A DNA stretch of 64,000 nucleotides from an uncultured Cellvibrio sp. (GTDB lineage: Bacteria > Pseudomonadota > Gammaproteobacteria > Pseudomonadales > Cellvibrionaceae): NCBI GenBank assembly GCA_946481095.1, contig CAMLML010000004.1:1-64000 (forward strand). Direction: 5' to 3'. Shown here piece after piece: positions 46,582 to 54,745 of the stretch. Position 1 is the first letter of the stretch. Each line of letters begins with the position of its first letter. The notes below the pieces were generated by a model. The model was not told the DNA's origin. It searched no databases and worked only from the letters and a program-made list of their open reading frames with translations. A program made the position numbers and the translations under genes.

Positions 46582-48072
46582 ATGAAAAAATTAATTGACC
46601 TTAACAACGATGAGGCAAGATCTCATTTTCTAAAATGTAGTAGTTACTTTAATGGTGATCTTCCTAAATATATTAACTTTGAACCAATTATCTCTGCTGT
46701 ATCAACCATAATGAATGGTAGAAGTTTTTCCGAATTTAAAGCCGATAACCCTAGCGATTATCCGAAAGTCAATTACAGCTTAATAGCAAATAAAGATGGA
46801 AAATTAGCTTGGCGTCCTCATGAACTTATACATCCTGTAATTTATGTGTCACTAGTGAATACTATATGTGAGCTTGATAATTGGAGCTTTATCAAAAATA
46901 GATTCACGGAGTTTGAAGGTGGAGTTGTAGAATGTTGTAGCGCTCCAGTCATGTCATTAAATCAAGAAACTGATACGGCTGCCCAAGTAATTAATTGGTG
47001 GCAGAAAGTCGAGCAGCGCTCGTTGACGCTTTCCCTTGAATTCACTCATATCTTACATACTGATGTTACCGATTGTTATGGATCTCTCTATACACACAGT
47101 ATTTCTTGGGCATTGCATGGGCTAGAAAATTCGAAGGAGAAGCGCAGAGATAAATCTCTTCTAGGTAATAGAATTGATTTTCATATTCAATCTAGTCGAT
47201 ATGGACAAACGAATGGCATATCTCAAGGCTCAGTCTTAATGGATTTTGTGGCGGAACTTGTATTGGGCTACGTGGATCACGAAATTAATAAGGAATTTCA
47301 AGGTGCTAATGATTTTAAAATTCTTAGATATCGTGATGACTATAGAATTTTTGCAAATAGCGATGATAGAGCAGAGTTCATTCTCAAAATCGTGAGCGAT
47401 AAACTTCGTTCTGTGGGAATGAAATTAGGGGTGTCTAAAACGTTTACCAGCCGAAATGTTGTTGAAGGGTCAATTAAACCAGACAAGATAGCAGGGATAG
47501 AACTTCAAGACCTTGGAATAGAAAATGCCAAAACAATTCAAAAACAACTATTGCGCTTGCACTCATTCGGTCAGCGATTTCCAAATAGCGGAGCGTTGAA
47601 GAGGTTAATCAGTGAATGTCATAGCAAAATCTCAAAACAGACCGAAGCTCCTGATGATCTAGACGTGCAAGTAGCTATAGCAACTGATATAGCGTTTGTA
47701 TCACCAGTAACATTTCCGGCAATAGCTGGAATTCTAAGTCATTTAATATCTCTTGCCGCTAAAGAGCAGAAAAGCCTTCTGTGGGAAGGGGTGAAACGTA
47801 AGATGGCCAGAGTTCCTTACAATGGTTACCTAGAAATTTGGCTCCAGAGAGTTATACAGCCTCTGAATATACATTTTTTGAGCGATGAAAAAATTTGTAA
47901 AATAGTAAACGGTGAAGATGCCACCTTATGGGAAAACTCTTGGATTTCCAATATTGACTTGAAAAGTGCTTTAGATGTTTCTCGGATAGTTATTGGTTCA
48001 CCAGCTGACTCTGCAGAAGTTATTACACCAGAAGAAATTGAACTGTTCACTCGAAATGCGAATTCATATTAG
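46582..48072 (+). CDS. reverse transcriptase, YRDD type, putative antiphage (RT2)
   Basis: The protein has 496 residues. Motif A is HTDVTDCYGSLYTHSISWAL (Asp161), motif B NGISQGSVLMDFVAELVL (211-228) and motif C ILRYRDDYRIFA (YRDD 250-253). The C-terminal about 180 residues are helical. It differs from RT1 in all motifs, so the two are not a recent duplication. The YTHSISWALHG and YRDD types are seen among UG-class defence enzymes; membership in UG3 or UG8 (the DRT3 pair) is possible but not shown. It lies 171 bases after the nuclease-like gene on the same strand. Confidence 0.87.
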   Translation: MKKLIDLNNDEARSHFLKCSSYFNGDLPKYINFEPIISAVSTIMNGRSFSEFKADNPSDYPKVNYSLIANKDGKLAWRPHELIHPVIYVSLVNTICELDNWSFIKNRFTEFEGGVVECCSAPVMSLNQETDTAAQVINWWQKVEQRSLTLSLEFTHILHTDVTDCYGSLYTHSISWALHGLENSKEKRRDKSLLGNRIDFHIQSSRYGQTNGISQGSVLMDFVAELVLGYVDHEINKEFQGANDFKILRYRDDYRIFANSDDRAEFILKIVSDKLRSVGMKLGVSKTFTSRNVVEGSIKPDKIAGIELQDLGIENAKTIQKQLLRLHSFGQRFPNSGALKRLISECHSKISKQTEAPDDLDVQVAIATDIAFVSPVTFPAIAGILSHLISLAAKEQKSLLWEGVKRKMARVPYNGYLEIWLQRVIQPLNIHFLSDEKICKIVNGEDATLWENSWISNIDLKSALDVSRIVIGSPADSAEVITPEEIELFTRNANSY

Positions 48073-48128
48073 TAACAGCCAAGGTCATGGTTATACGTTT
48101 TGTCGGGGTTTAATTAAGTCCGCTCCTG

Positions 48129-48152
48129 GCCGTTATGCGATGTAATAGACCT
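48129..48152. repeat. repeated 24-base intergenic core after RT2
   Basis: GCCGTTATGCGATGTAATAG and the next four bases match 46453-46476 at 22 of 24 positions. Upstream, 48071-48083 (TAACAGCCAAGG) is roughly complementary to the end of the segment (CTCCTGGCCGTTA), giving an imperfect inverted repeat of about 70 bases. An attC-like recombination site or a small structured RNA are both possible. Confidence 0.6.
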
Positions 48153-48222
48153 CAAAACAATTTTGCAGTAACTTCGGAACTTGGCCGAACGCGGTTAAAT
48201 AAATCACACAAGCGAGGAAAAA

Positions 48223-48528
48223 ATGAGTGATTGGGATTTTCTTCATGATCGAACGGCAAATATTTCCAATAGAAATATGGTGATTCCAGTATCGCAACTA
48301 CAGGAAGAAACTCTCAACAACATTTTGGAGGAGTTTATAACGCGAGAAGGGACTGATTACGGCGATTATGAAATCAGTCTTCAGCAGAAAGTTGACCGAC
48401 TTAAGCGGCAAATCGTTCAAGGCGAGGTTGTAATTGTGTTCGACTCAGTATTGGAAAGCGTTAACCTGATGACTAAAAAGGACTACGTAAGTAATTGGGG
48501 TCAAGTAAATCGGTCAGAGCAAAATTAA
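48223..48528 (+). CDS. YheU-like (UPF0270) protein
   Basis: The protein has 101 residues. From residue 19 on, MVIPVSQLQEETLNNILEEF, TREGTDYGDYEISLQQKVDR and GEVVIVFDSVLESVNLM match the UPF0270/YheU family of small proteins of unknown function. The first 18 residues are extra compared with E. coli YheU (72 residues). The RBS GAGG precedes ATG 48223. Whether it belongs with the reverse transcriptase genes is unclear; YheU is usually a core gene. Confidence 0.8.
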   Translation: MSDWDFLHDRTANISNRNMVIPVSQLQEETLNNILEEFITREGTDYGDYEISLQQKVDRLKRQIVQGEVVIVFDSVLESVNLMTKKDYVSNWGQVNRSEQN

Positions 48529-48531
48529 GCG

Positions 48532-48552
48532 TCTGCTTTGGCCGAATGCAGA
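48532..48552. repeat. small hairpin after the YheU-like gene
   Basis: TCTGC-TTTGGCCGAAT-GCAGA forms a five-base stem just past the stop. Similar TTGGCCGAA cores are at 48187-48195 and, as CTGGCCGTT, at 48126-48134. Confidence 0.45.
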
Positions 48553-48642
48553 ACTTTCGATCCAGTATTAAGCCCCAAACCTATTAAGAAAACAGTAATT
48601 TATTTAAGGTCAGAACTCTTTAGTTATGAGGAAATTTTTTAG

Positions 48643-48912
48643 ATGCTTAGATGGTTGGCTGTACTTACAGTTTTAACAGGTTGCTCTTACTTTGTTTCTT
48701 GGAATGATGTGAGTAAGCCTTTAATTGGCCATCCGATACATGAAATTACAGAGTTATGGGGACAGCCTGATGGGGTGTTGGAGCAAGGAACGAAAAAAAT
48801 TTACAGATATGATTTAAAAAAATTAGATCCATCTTGTATTCATTATTGGGTTGTTGATGAAAAAGGAACTATTATTGATTTTTATTACAAAGGGTATTGT
48901 AGGCCTATTTGA
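48643..48912 (+). CDS. small lipoprotein, SmpA/BamE-like
   Basis: The protein has 89 residues. Lipobox VLTGC gives Cys14. The mature part, LIGHPIHEITELWGQPDGVL and IYRYDL, resembles short SmpA/OmlA-fold lipoproteins with a G/GxP turn. The function is unknown. The RBS GAGG is at 48630. It converges with the next gene across a hairpin. Confidence 0.6.
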   Translation: MLRWLAVLTVLTGCSYFVSWNDVSKPLIGHPIHEITELWGQPDGVLEQGTKKIYRYDLKKLDPSCIHYWVVDEKGTIIDFYYKGYCRPI

Positions 48913-48938
48913 TTAAGATGCTGTAAAAATAACGAAGA

Positions 48939-48987
48939 AAAACCACTAAAAAATGAAAAAAACATTCACTCATTTATTAGTGGTTTT
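48939..48987. terminator. bidirectional terminator-like hairpin
   Basis: The stem AAAACCACTAA / TTAGTGGTTTT with a 27-base A/T-rich loop lies between two convergent genes and has A and T runs on both sides. Confidence 0.6.
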
Positions 48988-49005
48988 GGATTTATTTTTT
49001 ATCCG

Positions 49006-50127
49006 TTACTGAACAACCGCGCATCCACACACAGACATTACACCTTCCACTGTGGTTCGCCATTGCCCGTTCCATTTCAGACCGGCATTGGAACACACTG
49101 TTGGGCACTTGCTTGGCGCATCCTGATTGCTCCAGATTGGTCCGGCATTCATGTCAACGGGTGACACAACTGCAGCGGGGCCGTTGTAACTGATGGCGAC
49201 GTTACCACCGGTTGTATAGGCAGCGCGTTGATTGTTGCAGGTGCCGCTGTTACTGCGTTCATCGCAATACAAGGTATTGTTTGGACCCACTATCGCGGGG
49301 TAAGTACCGCCACCGGGAATAGTACAAACGCCATTCACTGCGCGCGGTGCATTAATGGGGGCATTACAACTTGGACTGGGATTGGGATAACCGCTGTTAG
49401 CCAGGCTTCCGCTACAGTTGGTGGCTGCCCAGCCGAATACGCCGGGAAGATTAGCGTTTTGCCCAAGCACTTTATTCTGCGCAAAACTGGTATTGGCTGG
49501 CCAACCGGGGTAAGGACTCGCACCATTCATGGTTGATACGCTCAACATTGAATTGACGCCATTAACGGCACTGATATCGGTGTCATCCGCATTGGCACAA
49601 CTGCTGCCCACTGAACCATTAATACCGAAGTTAAGTGATGTCTCTGCCAAATTAGTGGCATTGGGAAAAGTGCTATTGCTACAGCCATTATTATTGGTGA
49701 AACCCACATCTGTTGGCGTGAAGAAAAAATTGAGAGTAACCGCTGGACTACATGTTGATGTCCCACAACTAAATGTTTGTGGTTGATAGCTAATAGTTTC
49801 ACCTGCCGCCATTTTGTAAGAACCTTTATCAGTAACCGATGGAACTAAAGTGAAACTGATAGGCTTGTTGGTAACACTGGAAACGAATACCAGATTTTTA
49901 TCACTAAGACTTGATATTTGTGTTCCAAGATTTGTACAACCCTTTGGCATTGTTGTAGGTGGTTGCCCAAGAACAACGTTGGCATAGACTGTCGAGTTTG
50001 TCGTATTAGTAACGGTTAATGCTGTGGGGGAAGCACCAGCGGGTAATACATTTTGCGCCAATGTCGCGATGCTGGTAAATAAAAAAACAGTAGCGCATAA
50101 AATCGATTTAAAAAAAGATTGATTCAT
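49006..50127 (-). CDS. secreted protein with mannan-binding (MVL-type) C-terminal domain
   Basis: The protein has 373 residues. The signal peptide is MNQSFFKSILCATVFLFTSI plus about five residues (end LAQ). A long Asn/Ser/Thr/Cys-rich region (about 26-325) has TLNFFFTPTDVGFTNNNGCS and many paired cysteines and may be thaumatin-like, which is weak. The last 45 residues, AGPIWSNQDAPSKCPTVCSN then WNGQWRTTVEGVMSVCGC, match the mannan-binding domain known from cyanobacterial MVL and microvirin. It probably binds polysaccharide outside the cell. No catalytic motif was recognised. Confidence 0.72.
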   Translation of the reverse strand: MNQSFFKSILCATVFLFTSIATLAQNVLPAGASPTALTVTNTTNSTVYANVVLGQPPTTMPKGCTNLGTQISSLSDKNLVFVSSVTNKPISFTLVPSVTDKGSYKMAAGETISYQPQTFSCGTSTCSPAVTLNFFFTPTDVGFTNNNGCSNSTFPNATNLAETSLNFGINGSVGSSCANADDTDISAVNGVNSMLSVSTMNGASPYPGWPANTSFAQNKVLGQNANLPGVFGWAATNCSGSLANSGYPNPSPSCNAPINAPRAVNGVCTIPGGGTYPAIVGPNNTLYCDERSNSGTCNNQRAAYTTGGNVAISYNGPAAVVSPVDMNAGPIWSNQDAPSKCPTVCSNAGLKWNGQWRTTVEGVMSVCGCAVVQ

Positions 50128-50351
50128 TTTTATCAGCTCTTGTTATGAAGATCAAAAAAACAACAACGATCAAATAGAACCGAATAAAAAGTTTATTTAA
50201 ATCGCAGTTGATCTTTATCTGCAACCATCTGCATCAGATCAATAATAGTGAGCCTTTCATTGCCCTCAGTATCAGTTTGGGATCAGTTGAGGCAATGATG
50301 AATCAAGAGCCAGACATATTTTTTGAATAGGTCAACGCTTGATCGGTAACA

Positions 50352-50861
50352 TTACGCAATAAAAAATATCAAACCGTAAACAATCAGTGATCCAATAATG
50401 TAATAAATATTGACCCGTTTTTCTTTGTCTTCATCTGCACGAGCGTTAAAAATATCCAGTACCGCTTGTCGTAATAAGAAGGTGTAAAGCACATAGTAGA
50501 GAAATGGAATTACGTGCACATAAAACGGAAAATCGCTGACGTGTTTTCCAAATAAACCGAGCAACCAATCAATTTCAGCGTAAATACCAAAAATCCCCAA
50601 GCCTGCGTTGATAAACATCCATTTCACTTCTTCTTTACCGAAAAAATTCAGGTAAAAAATGCAATAAATCAAAATTGCAAAACCACCATGCGCATATAAA
50701 AACAAAACCGGCGGGCCATTTTCAGTGTAAGCCATAAAAAAACCTGAACCGCCAAACATCAACATGTGCACCATAAAAAATGGATAAATAGCAAAGCCGG
50801 ATAAGGAATCGCCTTTTTTGTACTGTTTGCCATTGATAGTGATATCAGATTTCAATTTCAT
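50352..50861 (-). CDS. integral membrane protein of unknown function
   Basis: The protein has 169 residues with about five hydrophobic segments (about 25-45, 50-70, 80-98, 110-133 and 150-169). The N-terminus is cytoplasmic-like (MKLKSDITINGKQYKKGDSL). No family is recognised. It is preceded by a 102-base segment that also lies before the gene at 53361. Confidence 0.6.
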   Translation of the reverse strand: MKLKSDITINGKQYKKGDSLSGFAIYPFFMVHMLMFGGSGFFMAYTENGPPVLFLYAHGGFAILIYCIFYLNFFGKEEVKWMFINAGLGIFGIYAEIDWLLGLFGKHVSDFPFYVHVIPFLYYVLYTFLLRQAVLDIFNARADEDKEKRVNIYYIIGSLIVYGLIFFIA

Positions 50862-50865
50862 AAAT

Positions 50866-50967
50866 TAGCACCATCTTTAAGTACGCAGTTTAAATTGGGC
50901 AAGATGCTTTTTCGCCTTTCGATATTGATTCGAACTTTCCAAAATGTCTTGCCCACATGAAATTGTA
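50866..50967. repeat. 102-base direct repeat, copy 1 (gene remnant)
   Basis: This segment is about 95% identical to 53363-53464. It contains the last part of the lipoprotein frame found intact at 53387-53824 (ending like HFGKFESISKGEKASCPI on the minus strand) but lacks the rest of that gene, so it is a remnant left by duplication or recombination. Confidence 0.85.
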
Positions 50968-51004
50968 AAAAATAGTTTTACCCTGATAATTACTCTGTTA
51001 TGAA

Positions 51005-51571
51005 TTAGATGGAGCTTTTTATTTTCATAATGACCTTGCTACTACCAATAAACAGAAGCTTCTCCAAGTCGTTAATATTAAAACTGGGCCTGAGCCCGAT
51101 TAAACCCTGCAATGTAAGAAGGCGACCAAAAAACTCTTTCCAAGGCATTTTTTCTGTAACAGATATTACTTTCTTTGTTTCCCCTGAATTGAGATTGCTT
51201 AGCTTTGAAACTAAAGTAACTTTTGGTCGCCAAAATATAGGGAATGGAATATCTGAAAAAAGTGCTGTACCTAGCTGGAATTCAGATATTAAAACGTCGA
51301 GAACAAGGTCGTTTTCCAATACATCCGATCTGGATGTTGATGGAGGGATACAAAATATTTCAGCGAGACTTTCTTTAAGCTTGCCATCCAGCTCGACAAT
51401 ACCTGTCAAATCCCACGAATCAAAACTCTTTTTTATTCCTGTTCGAGGTACAACTGCTAAAGTGCCAAGATAAACTCTTGGCTTTTCCTTTTTAAAAATT
51501 TTCTCCAGCACAATAATCCCCTTTGATTTCGCCTGGACTCCGACCCCGTTTCCTGGATACTTGCTAGGCAT
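51005..51571 (-). CDS. hypothetical soluble protein
   Basis: The protein has 188 residues, no signal peptide and no clear membrane segment. Visible parts are GIIVLEKIFKKEKPRVYLGT and SDIPFPIFWRPKVTLVSKLS. I do not recognise the family. It overlaps the end of the preceding gene on the same strand by 8 bases, so the two are probably coupled. Confidence 0.55.
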   Translation of the reverse strand: MPSKYPGNGVGVQAKSKGIIVLEKIFKKEKPRVYLGTLAVVPRTGIKKSFDSWDLTGIVELDGKLKESLAEIFCIPPSTSRSDVLENDLVLDVLISEFQLGTALFSDIPFPIFWRPKVTLVSKLSNLNSGETKKVISVTEKMPWKEFFGRLLTLQGLIGLRPSFNINDLEKLLFIGSSKVIMKIKSSI

Positions 51572-51992
51572 TTTTTGTTTTCAGATAGTGTCGGAAACAG
51601 AACCCTATTTCAATCAGGGCCAGCACAACCAATGAAATTGAACTGGCATACGCAAGATACCCGCCGAATAATATTTCGTCAGACCAAAACGTAAGATTAA
51701 ATATTACATAAAGTGCTGCACCGCTAAAAAACAATAAACCGAAAGCTGTTTTAATTTTAGGAGGACTTTTTCGCGTTAAAAAAAACAGAGCCAATGGTGC
51801 TATTAAAGCCAGGGCATTTATCCATGAATCAATTTCTTTAGGTGATTCAAATGCATATTGTTTTTCTATAACCTTTTTAGGCTGTTCGCCAGCCTCTTGT
51901 TTTTCACTCTTTGTGCATTGTGACAGAGGTAAAAATAAACAGCAGATTAATAACACGGAAAAAAAGAATTTTAACTTTACGATAATGGTCAT
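51564..51992 (-). CDS. hypothetical lipoprotein/membrane protein
   Basis: The protein has 142 residues. The N-terminal hydrophobic stretch FFFSVLLICCLFLPLSQC has a lipobox-like LSQC (Cys about residue 26), followed by a charged segment and two to three further hydrophobic segments (about 60-75, 82-100 and 112-132). No family is recognised. It is coupled to the following soluble protein. Confidence 0.55.
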   Translation of the reverse strand: MTIIVKLKFFFSVLLICCLFLPLSQCTKSEKQEAGEQPKKVIEKQYAFESPKEIDSWINALALIAPLALFFLTRKSPPKIKTAFGLLFFSGAALYVIFNLTFWSDEILFGGYLAYASSISLVVLALIEIGFCFRHYLKTKNA

Positions 51993-52029
51993 TTCCTGTA
52001 CCTATTTAGCCTACTCACAAATGCCTCCA

Positions 52030-52431
52030 TTAATTAATTGCTTTCCGTAATGCATTTACAGAATTCAGCCAATCATCAGCTCCGACTTCTTCCCATAGTT
52101 CGCGTAGTTCTGAATCCTCATCAAGAACACGTTCTAAAACACGATTGGCTTTGGCGATAAGTGCAGAGTTTGGCTTAATCGAAACGGATTTTACCCATTT
52201 ATCAATTTCTTCAGAGTAGGCATCAGTTTGTGTTCCTTTTCCAAGTAACTTTGCGATAACCTCGATTGCTGCAATAGCCACTGACGCTTCTGGTGCGTCC
52301 AGATATTCATCGGTTTCTAATGCATTATTAAGGGCTTCTTCTATTAAGGACAAATCTTTTGTCTCTTCCAGATCCACAGCCCAATCACTTGCGTCATCAT
52401 TACCAAACGGTTCGTGTGACCATGCGCCCAT
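52030..52431 (-). CDS. DUF4259 family protein
   Basis: The protein has 133 residues. The N-terminus MGAWSHEPFGNDDASDWAVD is the DUF4259 signature, followed by helices with APEASVAIAAIEVIAKLLGK. It is acidic and cytoplasmic. The family is often seen in small variable gene clusters; its role is unknown. ATG 52431 is chosen because the family starts MGAW. Confidence 0.82.
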   Translation of the reverse strand: MGAWSHEPFGNDDASDWAVDLEETKDLSLIEEALNNALETDEYLDAPEASVAIAAIEVIAKLLGKGTQTDAYSEEIDKWVKSVSIKPNSALIAKANRVLERVLDEDSELRELWEEVGADDWLNSVNALRKAIN

Positions 52432-52582
52432 CGTATTTTTCCTCTGAGTTAGATTTTTAGTTAACAATAAATAATTAATTCAGTAAAACAATCAAGAAAT
52501 TTTTAAGGTTTTTTTGCAGCATATGATTTTATTTGCGCCGGGTCATAAAATTTCGATTTCTGTCCATAATTAATTCTACATA

Positions 52583-52807
52583 CTACTTACATTTATGGTT
52601 TTCTGGTACTGGATGGGATATTTGAAAGTCACATTCACATAACTCATAGTTGAAGCTACCGCCCTTGTCCAGACATGAATCAATACTATCGAATTTATGA
52701 GTTAACGGAAGTATAAAAGTTAGCATTAACCCAATAACAATCGGCCCCGCGATCAGAAACAGTATAATTTTATTTTCATTTTTAAATAAATTATTGATGC
52801 TGTGCAT
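52583..52807 (-). CDS. small membrane protein of unknown function
   Basis: The protein has 74 residues: a charged N-terminus, one long hydrophobic segment IILFLIAGPIVIGLMLTFIL (about 14-33) and a Cys-containing tail (CLDKGG, CECDF, HKC). Possibly a single-pass protein with a disulfide-bonded outer part. No family is recognised. Confidence 0.5.
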   Translation of the reverse strand: MHSINNLFKNENKIILFLIAGPIVIGLMLTFILPLTHKFDSIDSCLDKGGSFNYELCECDFQISHPVPENHKCK

Positions 52808-52821
52808 AATTATTTAACTTT

Positions 52822-53361
52822 TCAGATACTGGCCAAGCGGTTCTGATAATCTTCGTGCCAAAGCCGAGCCACCCACCACTCGTCATAATTTTTCTGCATT
52901 TCGCAAAGGGCATCTTCAAGAGTTAACGATAAAGCCCAAGGTAGATAATTCTTCTCGATAATTGAACGCAATCGAACCAGCTTCGAAATTACAATATCTC
53001 TATGAACATCTTCATATTCTAAACGCCCATATGGGAGACTCATTAACAATGAAGGATTAAAATTCCAACTTTTTTGCGTCAATTCAAGCAATTCAGGGTC
53101 AAGCACCCATGGATATTCACCTGGTTCAGTAGGTTGTTTTGGACTCAACTTTTCATTTTTGCATCTGAGGAACTTGTGCCTAAATGCAAGAATATGCGCA
53201 ATTGAACCCCGTGACACAAACCTTCCTCCGCCTCTAATCAGCGCTATTTGTACTTCGTTATTGTCATAGAAAAGGCTTTTACCCTTTGAGACAAAACCAA
53301 TAGCTTGCAAAGGTAACACTACATGCTGCTCAAACTGATTCTCGAATTCATTAAAATCCAT
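52822..53361 (-). CDS. hypothetical protein, weakly DUF4304-like
   Basis: The protein has 179 residues. The N-terminal ENQFEQHVVLPLQAIGFVSK followed by GKSLFYDNNEVQIALIRGGG resembles DUF4304 proteins, which occur in immunity-like clusters; the match is weak. The rest is helical and rich in Trp. Its start is next to the 102-base repeat (copy 2). Confidence 0.55.
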   Translation of the reverse strand: MDFNEFENQFEQHVVLPLQAIGFVSKGKSLFYDNNEVQIALIRGGGRFVSRGSIAHILAFRHKFLRCKNEKLSPKQPTEPGEYPWVLDPELLELTQKSWNFNPSLLMSLPYGRLEYEDVHRDIVISKLVRLRSIIEKNYLPWALSLTLEDALCEMQKNYDEWWVARLWHEDYQNRLASI

Positions 53362-53362
53362 A

Positions 53363-53464
53363 TAGCACCATCTTTAAGTAAGCAGTTTAAATTGGGCAAG
53401 ATACTTTTTCACCTTTCGATATTGATTCTAATTTTCCAAAATGTCTTGCCCACATGAAATTGTA
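53363..53464. repeat. 102-base direct repeat, copy 2
   Basis: It matches 50866-50967 with about five differences. It spans the gap before the gene at 53361 and the 3' end of the lipoprotein gene, so this copy sits in the intact locus. Confidence 0.85.
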
Positions 53465-53824
53465 TGCATAAGCATTAATTGACGACTTACAGTCGCCACT
53501 GCCTTGCTCGACATTTATAGCAAGTAAATAGCCCGATGAATCACTTTGAGGAAGAGTTACCAGATATTTTTTGCCGTTTGGAGAGACTTCTTTTAACACA
53601 TAGAAATTAGTTGTGACATTGGCCCCATTAACATAAACATCCCTTTTCCATCGAAAACATTTCGAAAGATAAGTTTCAACATCTTGAGTCAGTTTTTCTA
53701 TCGGCTGGCTGCTACACATTGCAGGGCTTTTTGATCCAGTTTCCATAAGCGATTGCTCAGATTTTGGAAAATTAATACAACCTGTCAAGGTAACGAATGT
53801 GGTGATTATTACGAATTTTTTCAT
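53387..53824 (-). CDS. hypothetical lipoprotein
   Basis: The protein has 145 residues. Lipobox LTGC gives Cys15. The mature part has six cysteines in all and NAYAYNFMWARHFGKLESIS near the end. No family is recognised. The start at 53824 is chosen for the signal peptide MKKFVIITTFVTLTGC. Its 3' end is copied at 50866-50967. Confidence 0.6.
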   Translation of the reverse strand: MKKFVIITTFVTLTGCINFPKSEQSLMETGSKSPAMCSSQPIEKLTQDVETYLSKCFRWKRDVYVNGANVTTNFYVLKEVSPNGKKYLVTLPQSDSSGYLLAINVEQGSGDCKSSINAYAYNFMWARHFGKLESISKGEKVSCPI

Positions 53825-53896
53825 TTTATCTCCATAAAGCTGCTGCTTAAAAATAATTTCACTCCGACTAATTCGACCCCAGTTTCTAAATCCCAT

Positions 53897-54745
53897 TCAT
53901 TTTATTTGTTTTAATGTGTTGTATGCAATTCGCCAAGCCTCATGGTTGATTTTAACTGCTTTTTCAATACTAATAGCGTCAGGCTCATACCTAACCGATG
54001 CATCAAAATTAAATAAGCTCCAATTTATTCGCGGGTCCGGTATGTAGCCAACTTTTGATGCCTCCTTCACTAACTTTTCAATATTATGTGTTTTTGAATA
54101 AGTTGAGTTACGACCTATTAGCTCTTTTAGACACTTCTCTGCAAATTGTAGGGAGTGCCATGATGATAAAGCTGCATTTATGTTAAAGCCACAAAGGAGC
54201 TGACAACTAACTATAGAATCGTCACGAGCTGACCGAACTAGCTCAGACTTATATTTTTTAAACTCATCAGCAACACCTATGCAAGTGGCATACATAGCTT
54301 GTATTAAATTTTCTTCGGCACTTGTAAGATTTTCTCTAATTTTATTGGGAAGCTTTTGAACAAAATCAACTCCATTCACTATCTTTTCGTACTTAAATGC
54401 ATGCTTGCTTGAGACCACCTTTACTCCAAAGGCTAAAGGTAATTTAACTTCATAAGCGTGACCTGAAATCCAGATTGGAAAACTTGCTGGGCTAAAATCA
54501 ACTTTTAAAAGATCACCATATGTTTTGGAATACCAATGGTAGACATGATCGGAAGCATTGTTACTTGTGACTGGAAAATTAATATTCTCACAGTGCGGAT
54601 TGATCAATGGCCCAGAAACATTCATGCTTTTTAGCAGTTCAATTACGGCACCAATTGGTCTTGCTGATACCTTCACCTCTCTTTTGATAAAGTCCCCATC
54701 GATTTCTGATATTTTCAGCTCGAATTCGGATTCATTAAGTTCCAT
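53897..54745 (-). CDS. HEPN-like domain protein
   Basis: The protein has 282 residues. The C-terminal about 110 residues show the HEPN pattern: SSWHSLQFAEKCLKELIGRN, KTHNIEKLVKEA and ASVRYEPDAISIEKAVKINH. The N-terminal 160 residues are unrecognised. HEPN domains often act as RNases in toxin or defence systems, or bind nucleotides, but the usual Rx4-6H catalytic motif is not obvious. It is the first gene of a minus-strand run of small unrelated genes. Confidence 0.62.
   Translation of the reverse strand: MELNESEFELKISEIDGDFIKREVKVSARPIGAVIELLKSMNVSGPLINPHCENINFPVTSNNASDHVYHWYSKTYGDLLKVDFSPASFPIWISGHAYEVKLPLAFGVKVVSSKHAFKYEKIVNGVDFVQKLPNKIRENLTSAEENLIQAMYATCIGVADEFKKYKSELVRSARDDSIVSCQLLCGFNINAALSSWHSLQFAEKCLKELIGRNSTYSKTHNIEKLVKEASKVGYIPDPRINWSLFNFDASVRYEPDAISIEKAVKINHEAWRIAYNTLKQIK

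Noticed and set aside
44022..48072. Group II intron or retron origin of the reverse transcriptases
   Set aside because: No maturase X domain, no endonuclease domain and no visible intron structure. There are two different RTs plus a nuclease, and the helical C-terminal parts fit Abi/UG defence enzymes better. A retron RNA cannot be excluded without a fold search.
46411..48222. Integron attC sites
   Set aside because: The inverted ends (TAACAGCC...GGCCGTTA) are suggestive, but the canonical seven-base ends are not exact, the similarity extends past the expected cut site, and no integrase is in the window. Kept only as an alternative explanation.
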